Source: Eutreptiella sp. 'Long Island Sound 2002' (lineage: Eukaryota; Euglenozoa; Euglenophyceae; Eutreptiales; Eutreptiaceae). Taken from it: a stretch of DNA of 64,000 nucleotides. Each line of letters opens with the position of its first letter. The stretch's first letter is position 1. Below, piece by piece: positions 1 to 11,050 of this stretch. The DNA is taken from NCBI GenBank assembly GCA_964036045.1, contig OZ038390.1:37938974-38002973 (forward strand). Reading direction: 5' to 3'. A program made the translations under genes and the position numbers. Under the pieces are notes generated by a model. It was not told the origin of the DNA. It was given only the letters and a program-made list of their open reading frames with translations, and did no database searches.

Positions 1-3000
1 AATGCTACATCACCCCTGCATTCTCGGGGGTCCCCAAAGTCAAGGGGGACAAAATCAGAATAGGTGGGGCCCACAAGTGGGCGGAAAGGCTACATCACCC
101 CTGCATTCTCCGGGGTCCCCAAAGTCAAGGAAGACAAAATCAGAATAGGTGGGGCCCACAAGTGGGCGGAAATGCTACATGACCCCTGCATTCTCGGGGG
201 TCCCCAAAGTCAAGGAGGACAAAATCAGAATAGGTGGGGCCCACAAGTGGGCGGAAAGGCTACATCACCCCTGCATTCTCGGGGCTCCCCAAAGTCAAGG
301 GGGACAAAATCAGAATTGGTGGGGCCCACAAGTGGGCGGAAATGCTACATCACCCCTGCATTCTCGGGGGTGCCCAAAATCAAGGAAGACGAAATCAGAA
401 TAGGTGGGGCCCACAAGTGGGCGGAAATGCTACATCACCCCTGCATTCTCGGGGGTCCCCAAAGTCAATGAGGACAAAATGAGAATTGGTGGCGCCCACA
501 AGTAGGCGGAAATGCTACATCACCCCTGCATTCTCCGGGGTCCCCAAAGTCAAGAGGGACAAAATCAGAATAGGTGGGGCCCACAAGTGGGCGGAAATGC
601 TACATGACCCCTGCATTCTCCGGGGTCCCCAAAGTCAAGGAGGACAAAATCAGAATAGGTGGGGCCCACAGGTGGGCGGAAATGCTACATCACCCCTGCA
701 TTCTCGGGGGTCCCCAAAGTCAAGGAGGACAAAATCAGAATTGGTGGGGCCCACAAGTGGGCGGAAATGCTACATCACCCCTGCATTCTCGGGGGTCCCC
801 AAAGTCAAGGGGGACAAAATCAGAATTGGTGGGGCCCACAAGTGGGCGGAAAGGCTACATCACCCCTGCATTCTCGGGGCTCCCCAAAGACAAGGGGGAC
901 AAAATCAGAATTGGTGGGGCCCACAAGTGGGCGGAAATGCTACATCACCCCTGCATTCTCGGGGGTCCCCAAAATCAAGGAGGACAAAATCAGAATTGGT
1001 GGGGCCCACAAGTGGGCGGAAATGCTACATCACCCCTGCATTCTCGGGGCTCCCCAAAGACAATGAGGACAAAATCAGAATTGGTGGGGCCCACAAGTGG
1101 GCGGAAATGCTACATCACCCCTGCATTCTCGGGGGTCCCCAAAGTCAAGGAGGACAAAATCAGAATAGGTGGGGCCCACAAGTGGGCGGAAATGCTACAT
1201 GACCCCTGCATTCTCCGGGGTCCCCAAAGTCAAGGAAGACAAAATCAGAATAGGTGGGGCCCACAAGTGGGCGGAAATGCTACATGACCCCTGCATTCTC
1301 GGGGGTCCCCAAAGTCAAGGAGGACAAAATCAGAATAGGTGGGGCCCACAAGTGGGCGGAAAGGCTACATCACCCCTGCATTCTCGGGGCTCCCCAAAGT
1401 CAAGGGGGACAAAATCAGAATTGGTGGGGCCCACAAGTGGGCGGAAATGCTACATCACCCCTGCATTCTCGGGGGTGCCCAAAATCAAGGAAGACGAAAT
1501 CAGAATAGGTGGGGCCCACAAGTGGGCGGAAATGCTACATCACCCCTTCATTCTCGGGGGTCCCCAAAGTCAATGAGGACAAAATGAGAATTGGTGGCGC
1601 CCACAAGTGGGCGGAAATGCTACATCACCCCTGCATTCTCCGGGGTCCCCAAAATCAAGGAAGACAAAATCCGAATAGGTGGGGCCCACAAGTGGGCGGA
1701 AATGCTACATCACCCCTGCATTCTCGGGGGTCCCCAAAGTCAATGAGGACAAAATGAGAATTGGTGGCGCCCGCAAGTGGGCGAAAATGCTACATCACCC
1801 CTGCATTCTCCGGGGTCCCCAAAGTCAAGGGGGACAAAATCAGAATAGGTGGGGCCCATGAGTGGGCGGAAAGGCTACAACACCCCTGCATTCTCGGGGG
1901 TCCCCAAAGTCAAGGAAGACAAAATCAGAATTGGTGGGGCCCACAAGTGGGCGGAAATGCTACATCACCCCTGCATTCTCGGGGGTCCTCAAAGTCAAGG
2001 GGGACAAAATCACAAGAGGTGGGGCCCACAAGTGGGCGGAAATGCTACATCACCCCTGCATTCTCCGGGGTCCCCAAAGTCAAGGAAGACAAAATCAGAA
2101 TTGGTGGGGCCCACAAGTGGGCGGAAATGCTACATCACCCCTGCATTCTCTGGGGTCCCCAAAGTCAATGAGGACAAAATCAGAATAGGTGGGGCCCACA
2201 AGTGGGCGGAAATGCTACATGAACCCCTGCATTCTCGGGGATCCCGGAAGAGAGGGGGACAAAATCAGAATTGGTGGGGCCCACAAGTGGGCGGAAAGGC
2301 TACATCACCCCTGCATTCTCGGGGGTCCCCGAAGTCAAGGGGGACAAAATCAGAATTGGTGGGGCCCACAAGTGGGCGGAAATGCTACATCACCCCTGCA
2401 TTCTCGGGACTCCCCAAAGTCAAGGAGGACAAAATCAGAATTGGTGGGGCCCACAAGTGGGCGGAAATGCTACATCACCCCTGCATTCTCGGGGGTCCCC
2501 AAAGTCAAGGAGGACAAAATCAGAATAGGTGGGGCCCACAAGTGGGCGGAAATGCTACATGAACCCTGCATTCTCGGGGGTCCCCAAAGTCAAGGAAGAC
2601 AAAATCAGAATTTGTGGGGCCCACAAGTGGGCGGAAATGCTACATCACCCCTGCATTCTCGGGGGTCCACAAAGTCAAGGGGGGCAAAATCAGAATTGGT
2701 GGGGCCCACAAGTGGGCGGAAATGCTACATCACCCCTGCATTCTTGGCGATCCCCAAAGACAAGGGGGACAAAATCAGAATTGGTGGGGCCCACAAGTGG
2801 GCGGAAAGGCTACATCACCCCTGCATTCTCGGGGGTCTGCAAAGAGAGGGGGACAAAATCAGAATAGGTGGGGCCCATAAGTGGGCGGAAAGGCTACATC
2901 ACCCCTGCATTCTCGGGGGTCCCCAAAGTCAAAGGGGCAAAATGAGAATTGGTGGCGCCCACAAGTGGGCGGAAATGCTACATCACCCCTACATTGTCGG

Positions 3001-6000
3001 GGGTCCCCAAAAACAGAGAGGACAAAATCAGAATTGGTGGGGCCCACAAGTGGGCGGAAAGGCTACATCACCCCTGCATTCTCGGGGGTCCCCAAAATCA
3101 AGGAAGACAAAATCAGAATAGGTGGGGCCCACAAGTGGGCGGAAAGGATACATCACCCCTGCATTCTCGGGGGTCCCCAAAGTCAATGAGGACAGAATGA
3201 GAATTGGTGGCGCCCACAAGTAGGCGGAAATGCTACATCACCCCTGCATTCTCCGGGGTCCCCAAAGTCAAGGGGGACAAAATCAGAATAGGTGGGGCCC
3301 ACAAGTGGGCGGAAATGCTACATGACCCCTGCATTCTCCGGGGTCCCCAAAGTCAAGGAAGACAAAATCAGAATTGGTGGGGCCCACAAGTGGGCGGAAA
3401 TGCTACATCACCCCTGCATTCTCGGGGGTCCCCAAAGTCAAGGGGGACAAAATCAGAATTGGTGGGGCCCACAAGTGGGCTGAAAGGCTACATCACCCCT
3501 GCATTCTCGGGGGTCCCCAAAATCAAGGAAGACAAAATCAGAATAGGTGGGGCCCACAAGTGGGCGGAAAGGATACATCACCCCTGCATTCTCGGGGGTC
3601 CCCAAAGTCAATGAGGACAAAATGAGAATTGGTGGCGCCCACAAGTAGGCGGAAATGCTACATCACCCCTGCATTCTCCGGGGTCCCCAAAGTCAAGGGG
3701 GACAAAATCAGAATAGGTGGGGCCCACAAGTGGGCGGAAATGCTACATGACCCCTGCATTCTCCGGGGTCCCCAAAGTCAAGGAAGACAAAATCAGAATT
3801 TGTGGGGCCCACAAGTGGGCGGAAATGCTACATCACCCCTGCATTCTCGGGGGTCCCCAAAGTCAAGGGGGACAAAATCAGAATTGGTGGGGCCCACAAG
3901 TGGGCTGAAAGGCTACATCACCCCTGCATTCTCGGGGCTCCCCAAAGACAAGGGGGACAAAATCAGAATTGGTGGGGCCCACAAGTGGGCGGAAATGCTA
4001 CATCACCCCTGCATTCTCGGGGGTCCCCAAAATCAAGGAGGACAAAATCAGAATTGGTGGGGCCCACAAGTGGGCGGAAAGGCTACATCACCCCTGCATT
4101 CTCGGGGCTCCCCAAAGACAATGAGGACAAAATCAGAATTGGTGGGGCCCACAAGTGGGCGGAAATGCTACATGACCCCTGCATTCTCGGGGGTCCCCAA
4201 AGTCAAGGGGGACAAAATCAGAATAGGTGGGGCCCACAAGTGGGCGGAAATGCTACATGACCCCTGCATTCTCCGGGGTCCCCAAAGTCAAGGAAGACAA
4301 AATCAGAATAGGTGGGGCCCACAAGTGGGCGGAAATGCTACATGACCCCTGCATTCTCGGGGCTCCCCAAAGTCAAGGGGGACAAAATCAGAATTGGTGG
4401 GGCCCACAAGTGGGCGGAAATGCTACATCACCCCTGCATTCTCGGGGGTCCCCAAAATCAAGGAAGACGAAATCAGAATAGGTGGGGCCCACAAGTGGGC
4501 GGAAATGCTACATCACCCCTGCATTCTCGGGGGTCCCCAAAGTCAATGAGGACAAAATGAGAATTGGTGGCGCCCACAAGTGGGCGGAAATGCTACATCA
4601 CCCCTGCATTCTCCGGGGTCCCCAAAGTCAAGGGGGACAAAATCAGAATAGGTGGGGCCCACAAGTGGGCGGAAATGCTACATGACCCCTGCATTCTCGG
4701 GGGTCCCCAAAATCAAGGAAGACAAAATCCGAATAGGTGGGGCCCACAAGTGGGCGGAAATGCTACATCACCCCTGCATTCTCGGGGCTCCCCAAAGTCA
4801 ATGAGGACAAAATGAGAATTGGTGGCGCCCGCAAGTGGGCGAAAATGCTACATCACCCCTGCATTCTCCGGGGTCCCCAAAGTCAATGAGGACAAAATCA
4901 GAATAGGTGGGGCCCATGAGTGGGCGGAAAGGCTACAACACCCCTGCATTCTCGGGGGTCCCCAAAGTCAAGGAAGACAAAATCAGAATTGGTGGGGCCC
5001 ACAAGTGGGCGGAAATGCTACATCACCCCTGCATTCTCGGGGGTCCTCAAAGTCAAGGGGGACAAAATCAGAATAGGTGGGGCCCACAAGTGGGCGGAAA
5101 TGCTACATCACCCCTGCATTCTCCGGGGTCCCCAAAGTCAAGGAAGACAAAATCAGAATTGGTGGGGCCCACAAGTGGGCGGAAATGCTACATCACCCCT
5201 GCATTCTCGGGGGTCCCCAAAGTCAAGGGGGACAAAATCAGAATAGGTGGGGCCCACAAGTGGGCGGAAATGCTACATCACCCCTGCATTCTCGGGGGTC
5301 CCCAAAGACAAGGAGGACAAAATCAGAATTGGTGGGGCCCACAAGTGGGCGGAAATGCTACATCACCCCTGCATTCTCTGGGGTCCCCAAAGTCAATGAG
5401 GACAAAATCAGAATAGGTGGGGCCCACAAGTGGGCGGAAATGCTACATGAACCCCTGCATTCTCGGGGATCCCGGAAGAGAGGGGGACAAAATCAGAATT
5501 GGTGGGGCCCACAAGTGGGCGGAAAGGCTACATCACCCCTGCATTCTCGGGGGTCCCCGAAGTCAAGGGGGACAAAATCAGAATTGGTGGGGCCCACAAG
5601 TGGGCGGAAATGCTACATCACCCCTGCATTCTCGGGGGTCCCCAAAGTCAAGGAGGACAAAATCAGAATAGGTGGGGCCCACAAGTGGGCGGAAATGCTA
5701 CATGAACCCTGCATTCTCGGGGATCCCCGAAGAGAGGGGGACAAAATCAGAATTTGTGGGGCCCACAAGTGGGCGGAAATGCTACATCACCCCTGCATTC
5801 TCGGGGGTCCCCAAAGTCAAGGGGGACAAAATCAGAATAGGTGGGGCCCACAAGTGGGCGGAAATGCTACATCACCCCTGCATTCTCGGGGGTCCCCAAA
5901 GTCAAGGGGGACAAAATCAGAATAGGTGGGGCCCACAAGTGGGCGGAAATGCTACATCACCCCTGCATTCTCGGGGGTCCCCAAAGTCAAGGGGGACAAA

Positions 6001-6305
6001 ATCAGAATCGGTGGGGCCCACAAGTGGGCGGAAATGCTACATCACCCCTGCATTCTGGGGGGCCCCCAAAGTCAAGGGGGACAAAATCAGAATCGGTGGG
6101 GCCCACCAGTGGGCGGAAAGGCTACATCACCTCTGCATTCTCGGGGGTCCCCAAAAACAAGGAGGACAAAATCAGAATTGGTGGGGCCCACAAGTGGGCG
6201 GAAATGCTACATCACCCCTGCATTCTCGGGGGTCCCCAAAGTCAAGGGGGACAAAATCAGAATTGGTGGGGCCCACAAGTGGGCGGAAATGCTACATCAC
6301 CCCTG
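1..6305 (+). repeat. 85-bp satellite array, about 74 copies
   Basis: A head-to-tail array of an 85-bp unit runs from the window edge to about 6305, so its left end is not seen. Each unit contains the dyad GCCCACAAGTGGGC and a second pairing of GTCCCC with GGGGAC across an 8-base loop. Copies differ by point changes (CATCACCCC or CATGACCCC; AATTGG or AATAGG) and occasional 1-2 base length changes. Marked variants recur at fixed distances: 1105 bp (13 units), 425 bp (5 units, near 3204 and 3629) and about 3.06-3.2 kb, so blocks of units were themselves duplicated. All three plus-strand frames stay open for long stretches because 85 is not a multiple of 3 and the unit has few stops; I do not regard these as protein genes. 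Confidence 0.97.
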
Positions 6306-6725
6306 CCCCCCCCCTGACCCCCGTGTGGGCTCCTGAGGGGCGAGCCCAAGACAGCACACAGGGGTAGATCAACCTGCACAATCCCGACAAATTCCCATTT
6401 TCTCAGTCAGTCTGCCCCAAATTGCACCAACCTCTGTACCTTCTTCTCTCTTTCCCCCACCCAATCCCAGGGAGGGGGCTGGGGTGTTGGGGACCACCGT
6501 CCTTGAGGCCTCAGCGGTGTGCTGACACAACACAAACCGGTCCCCAAAAGTCCCGTTCTAGCATCAGCGCTCCCAACGACGGCAAGAGCATGGGGGCTGC
6601 CGCCAGCCAATGTGTGACCCCGAGGGGTGTGCAACCGTTTTGGCGGTTGTACCCCCCCCCCCCCTGGTTGACCCAAACCTTGGGGGTCGGCGGGTCAGGC
6701 GGTCAGCCGCCGGTCTCCCTGGGGC

Positions 6726-7083
6726 GGGGGGGGGGGGGGGGAACATACATACCTCAAAATGATCCCCATGACACGCTAATCATTTTGAATATACACAATT
6801 GGGGTAAAAAATTTTTCAAAAAAAATTGCCCATCAACTTAGGCTCCCATCAGCCAAGGTCCGACCCAAAGGTCGGGTCGGGGTCAAAATCCTTTGTTGTG
6901 GTTTTCATCCATTTTTGAATTCTCCACAAAATTCTGAGTATTTTGAGTATAGACACATAGGGTCAAACAAAACAGTTTCCCCCTGCCGTATGCCTAAAAC
7001 AAAATATCCGGCGCCTCTGGTGCGCACAAAACCCAATGTTCCGTACAACCATTTTGAGGTCTGTAGATGCCCCCCCCCCCCCC
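6726..7083. mobile_element. G-tract-capped inverted-repeat element
   Basis: The segment begins with 16 G (6726-6741) and ends with 14 C (7070-7083). Inside the tracts the two ends are inverted copies around the shared core ACCTCAAAATG: 15 of 17 bases match between the left end and the reverse complement of the right end. Just inside the left end is a hairpin pairing TCAAAATGAT with ATCATTTTGA (near 6755-6792). The same G-run plus hairpin recurs at 18841. A non-autonomous foldback or MITE-like element is the best description; no target duplication was identified. Confidence 0.55.
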
Positions 7084-7157
7084 TCTACAGGGGGTCGGGT
7101 CCTGACCAGGAGCACCCCCCCTGGGCAAGAGCTCCACTGACTCCACGTGCCTGTCCG

Positions 7158-7276
7158 GAGTAAGGGATTTAATTCCCGAGTAAACAGTTGATTCAGGCGT
7201 CAGGGTGCACGACCCAGAGTACAGGGAGGACTCCGGGATGAAGGATCTTAATCCTATGTATAATGGCAACTCCACT
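7158..7276 (-). repeat. degenerate 39-bp tandem repeat, 3 copies
   Basis: Read on the minus strand, three copies of about 39 bp carry the pattern TAC-TC-GG followed by TC-TCCGGAGTC. One frame gives related 13-residue blocks ending in TPES, TPES and TPDR. Probably a decayed minisatellite. Confidence 0.4.
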
Positions 7277-7711
7277 GGGGATTGATCTCTTGGAGGAACT
7301 CCTGGGTGGAAACTGCATAGCCTGGGGGACAGTAGGGAGGGGGGAATAACCTCCTCGCCCAACTGTCCTATCACTCCATCTCCCTGAGGCCGTTGATTCC
7401 CGCTCCAGCTGCCTTCCTGAAGGCACCATGAGCGCCATATAGGGTTGGGGTGGGCAATGAACTCTCTCTCCCCACCTCCCTCTCTAACCCCCCCCCCCCT
7501 CTCTCTCCAATACATCCCTGCACCTAGGTTCCTTCCTTCCTGTGGAATAGGAACCCCTCCACATGCCGCATGTAGGAGTACTTTGGATGCCTCCTTGGTT
7601 GTCTTGAACACACGATGGCAGACATGAGCAAAATGGGGATTTCATCTCAATTCCAAAACCCTTGTTCCGAACCGTTCCAAAGCGTCCTATCAAATTCCTG
7701 AGATGGCACGT

Positions 7712-8041
7712 TCATGGATACTTCTGATGAATCAGATTCAACAAACACTTGGTGACATCCTCTACGGGCACAACAAAATAACCATCGTTGTGCGCCACAG
7801 GGCAAACATTTTTGGAATCCAAATTTGCCTTGTAATCAATTTGCACGTGCAAAGACTGAAAAGAACAAAGAAATGAATAATTTTGGTAAACCGGAAGATC
7901 GTTGGTAGCACACCAAACATGAGGAATGCCGTGACAGACAAAGACAGACAAAATTCTTGTGCATAAAAGCCTTTTCAACATCACCTACGGTCTCAGCATA
8001 CTCCTCAATCCCATCAGCATTGCTCAAAGGCTTTTACAAAC
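7712..8041 (-). CDS. last two exons of an unidentified gene, resembling the C-terminus of a ThDP-dependent enzyme
   Basis: The terminal exon (7855-7712) follows a strong pyrimidine-rich acceptor (TTTGTTCTTTTCAG) and encodes about 47 residues including HVQIDYKANLDS and VCPVAHNDG, ending in TGA. The preceding exon ends at 7950 before a GTCTGT donor, leaving a 94-bp intron and phase-0 joining. It carries ADGIEEYAETVGDVEKAF. That pattern (small residue, G, then VEKAF, then a hydrophobic strand with D) resembles the end of the C-terminal ThDP-binding domain of acetolactate-synthase-like enzymes; this is inference from shape, not a firm match. The exon start is uncertain. With the good acceptor at 8042 the frame opens with FVKAFEQ but must shift by one base to reach ADGIEEY; a weaker acceptor allows a start at 8030. 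No further exons were found before the next gene at 8409, so this may be a fragment or pseudogene. Confidence 0.35.
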
Positions 8042-8408
8042 CTGTGGGCTAAAACGCAACAAAAAGGGCCACACCCTTGCCCCTGCCCATGTCCCTGGCT
8101 GTGCCAACGCCGATGCCCCTGCTGCACTGCAGTGTCAACTGGGACCCTCCAAAGTCAGCCCAAGACGGGGCACAGGCAGGAGCAGGTCGCAGGGGCATGG
8201 GCATGGGCAAAAAGATTGCCCAGAATGCAAAAGAGTGCAAGCTGGCAGCGAATCTGCCCAGAGAAAAAGGCTCACCTTCCAACGTGATGAGGCTTCGTGC
8301 AAATGATGGGACTCATGCAGCCCTGCATTATTTGCATCATATAAGGAGCCGCACTAAAGTGCCAACTACGATGGAACCCCCCGAACCCTTACTCGAATGC
8401 TGCATTTC

Positions 8409-9974
8409 TTACGCCTCGGCTTTTTTTGTGGCAGTGAATGCCCCAAATACGAAAACACCGCCCTCCACTGCCTTATGCATCCACCATGCTGCCCATGCGC
8501 CGTAAATGGCCGTCCAGCCCGACCTGATCAAGCCGACCACACCCTGCACACTGACAGCCTTCTTGATAACTTCCCACCAAAAGGGCTTGATGTAGTCGGT
8601 CCAATCCTCAAATTTCGTGTTGGTCATGTTCATATCCACAGCAAACTTTTGGAAATCGGACAGTTGACACACGTATGGCAAAGCATAAACCTTGTAGATC
8701 TTCTGCAACAAGTCCACTTCTTGTGGCTCGAGGGCGGGGGGGGTCTCTCGGTGGCACCACACCGCCATCACCAAAGTACCTCCGGGCTTAAGAACTCTCT
8801 TGCACTCCTCCACAAATCCTTTTTTGTCGGGCATGTGCTCCCCAGACTCCATACTGTAGACCAAATCAAAAGTGTTGTCAGGAAATCGGGTGTGCATGGC
8901 ATCTTCGACGTCGAAATTCACGCGATCCTCGAGCCCTTTAGCCTTGGTCAAGGCGACCGCCCTCTGTCGCTGAAATGGTGACAACGTAATGCCGTTGACC
9001 TTGGCTTCTGGAAATTTCTCTGCGAGATATCGCGCGGACCCCCCGATACCACATCCGGCGTCCAAAATGCGGATCGGGCCAGACATTTTATCAACGTTCC
9101 CATACTTCAAAATCGCCTCGACCATGTCCTCTTGAGCCTCAATGTTCTGCTCGTGGTTCCTGATGACCTCCCCTTTCTTATAATACCCGTGGTGCATGTG
9201 CTCCCCCCAGACTTCTTCCCAAACTTGGCTTGTTTGATCATAAAAGCTCGCGATTCGATTTTGCAACGTTGGGTCTTGGTCCCGCTTGGCGAGGCGCGAG
9301 GCGCGCCAATACTCCCTCAGTCCGAACAATGCAACAAAGGCGACCAAACCTGCGAAGCCTCCCGTGGCGGTGAACCCTACTGTCACCAACACACTAACGG
9401 CAGCCGCGGCAGAGACTGCGAGCTGCGCCAAGACGGCACTGGAGAAGAAAGCACTCGACGACTTGCTCGCAAAGCCTGTCAGGGTTGCTGTGAATAGCAG
9501 GCCCACTGACGAGTACAAGCGTACCATAGGGCAAGCCAACGCGCCCAAGAGCGTGGCCACAAGGGTGGTGGTGGAGTGCACTTCAGATGTAGCGGTTGCA
9601 GCATGAGCTCCCATCGCAAAAGTCGATGCGATTAGCCCCGCACCACCCGCGACGAGCTTGCGAAAGGGAGATTTCCGTTCGCTGTCAGTTGCTTGCGGCA
9701 AAGCCGGATCTGCCGTATCTTCGTAACCATTTGTTGTTGTCCCGGTCCTCAACGCCGTTTTCGCAACCCTGCGGCCCCCGGTAGAAGCCTCCGAGAACAA
9801 CGATCCGCTGCCGCGTCCGATTGAGGCTGGAGCGACCCACATGGCATTCGAGACGTCACCAATTGTGATGAGGAAGGTAAGTGTCCCAAAGAGCCCAATC
9901 AACAGACCGATAGCGAGCCATCGCTTTGACACTCGCTCAGGTGCAGATTGGGACATCAAGTGGCATTGCTCCAT
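8409..9974 (-). CDS. VTE4: gamma-tocopherol C-methyltransferase with N-terminal membrane extension
   Basis: A single uninterrupted frame of 521 residues. It should methylate gamma- to alpha-tocopherol using S-adenosylmethionine, in the plastid. From about residue 240 it follows the gamma-TMT pattern: FYDQTSQVWEEVWGEHMHHG, then the SAM motif ILDAGCGIGGSARYLAEKFP, then GITLSPFQRQRA, FDLVYSMESGEHMPDK and the WCHRET segment. The first ATG of the open frame is at 9974 (G at -3, G at +4); a second at 9956 would give MSQSAPERV. Residues about 19-38 are a hydrophobic signal-like segment, followed by a Ser/Arg/Thr-rich stretch and then three or more further hydrophobic segments (about residues 105-220) not found in ordinary plant or cyanobacterial gamma-TMT. 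The signal segment fits a bipartite plastid presequence. MPBQ or other tocopherol-type methyltransferases are the main alternative. No intron is needed. Confidence 0.88.
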   Translation of the reverse strand: MEQCHLMSQSAPERVSKRWLAIGLLIGLFGTLTFLITIGDVSNAMWVAPASIGRGSGSLFSEASTGGRRVAKTALRTGTTTNGYEDTADPALPQATDSERKSPFRKLVAGGAGLIASTFAMGAHAATATSEVHSTTTLVATLLGALACPMVRLYSSVGLLFTATLTGFASKSSSAFFSSAVLAQLAVSAAAAVSVLVTVGFTATGGFAGLVAFVALFGLREYWRASRLAKRDQDPTLQNRIASFYDQTSQVWEEVWGEHMHHGYYKKGEVIRNHEQNIEAQEDMVEAILKYGNVDKMSGPIRILDAGCGIGGSARYLAEKFPEAKVNGITLSPFQRQRAVALTKAKGLEDRVNFDVEDAMHTRFPDNTFDLVYSMESGEHMPDKKGFVEECKRVLKPGGTLVMAVWCHRETPPALEPQEVDLLQKIYKVYALPYVCQLSDFQKFAVDMNMTNTKFEDWTDYIKPFWWEVIKKAVSVQGVVGLIRSGWTAIYGAWAAWWMHKAVEGGVFVFGAFTATKKAEA

Positions 9975-10555
9975 CACACCTGATGTCGGATGCAGATGAA
10001 GTGATGGTGCAAACGTGTGGATTGTTCTCAACGTGCAACTGCGTAGCAATAAAAATCATGCAGATGGAGTCCAGGTTTGTATGAATGCCAAGTCATTACC
10101 AGCATGCGCATTAATCTCCACACCGTTTTGAATGCAGCAGAAGTGGAAGATAATGGAAGCAAAGGCCGAAAATTTCCTTCGAACTTGCATGGCATTGGCG
10201 AGTCTGCAAGTGATGCTTGGGCCTTGTGGGTTGGAGATCAAAGGTGTATCCTGTCTCATTCGTGAATGCTATTTCGTCTGGTCCTTCCTTCCCATGCCCA
10301 ATGACGCAAAACGCTCCCAACGGGGATGCAACCATAGGCGTCGCGAGCGATCGTAGTATCTACACTTGAGAACAAAATGTGCAGATCCAGCGCGAGCGTT
10401 TGCGCTAAACTCTCAGACACTACAAGAACTGCCTGCGCATTTTTGCACGAAACAGGCGGCACATTGCATCAGTCTCCATTCCTCCCAGAGCACAAGCAAG
10501 GGGGTAACTGACTGCACACACCAAGATTCCTATATCGACAACATTAACTGCACAT

Positions 10556-11050
10556 ACTAAACGTGCTATGCAAACCAAAATTACATCGTGCAGTATGCAT
10601 AAGTACATGCAGAGTGCACTTCCCAAGCATACCGTACCCACCACCAACATGCTATGCAAACCATGCTAATTGCACACGAAACATACTATGCAGACCACAC
10701 CAAATGTGCATACCAGATGCACTATGAGAATCATGCACATGACAAACATATCATGGCAATTACACCAGCTGTGAGCACCACACATACTATGCAACCGACA
10801 AGAATCAGGCACAGCAAAAACTCAGCAACTACCACAGTGGCTGCTCACACCCAACATACGATACAGACCACAACACCTATGCACACACTAAATGTGTTGC
10901 ATCGTGCAAACCACAACAATTGTGCACACCTAACAATACTATGCAAACCACATTGGCTTCCCACACCAAATCATTATGCTGACACACCAACTGCAGACAC
11001 CAACTGTGCAATGCCAAGCACAGCAAACACACAACGCAAACCACACTAAT
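10556..11050. repeat. degenerate minisatellite, period about 35 bp
   Basis: Imperfect copies of ACATACTATGCAAACCACA and ACTAATTGTGCACACC alternate through about 500 bp. The plus strand is strongly depleted of G. Copies are too diverged for an exact count. Confidence 0.5.

Larger units (their letters stand above)
6306..7711. other. gap: no gene seen; homopolymer tracts and short repeats
   Basis: After the satellite the sequence is mixed, with C-runs near 6652 and 7487, a G-to-C bracketed element (6726-7083) and a degenerate 39-bp tandem repeat (about 7158-7276). No open frame here resembles a known protein. Confidence 0.6.

Noticed and set aside
1-6305. CRISPR array
   Set aside because: The repeat is continuous with no unique spacers, and the window is eukaryotic.
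64-6367. Plus-strand open frames of 60-310 codons across the satellite
   Set aside because: They are consequences of a stop-poor 85-bp unit read in all three frames; adjacent frames give equally long peptides and there is no start context or domain.
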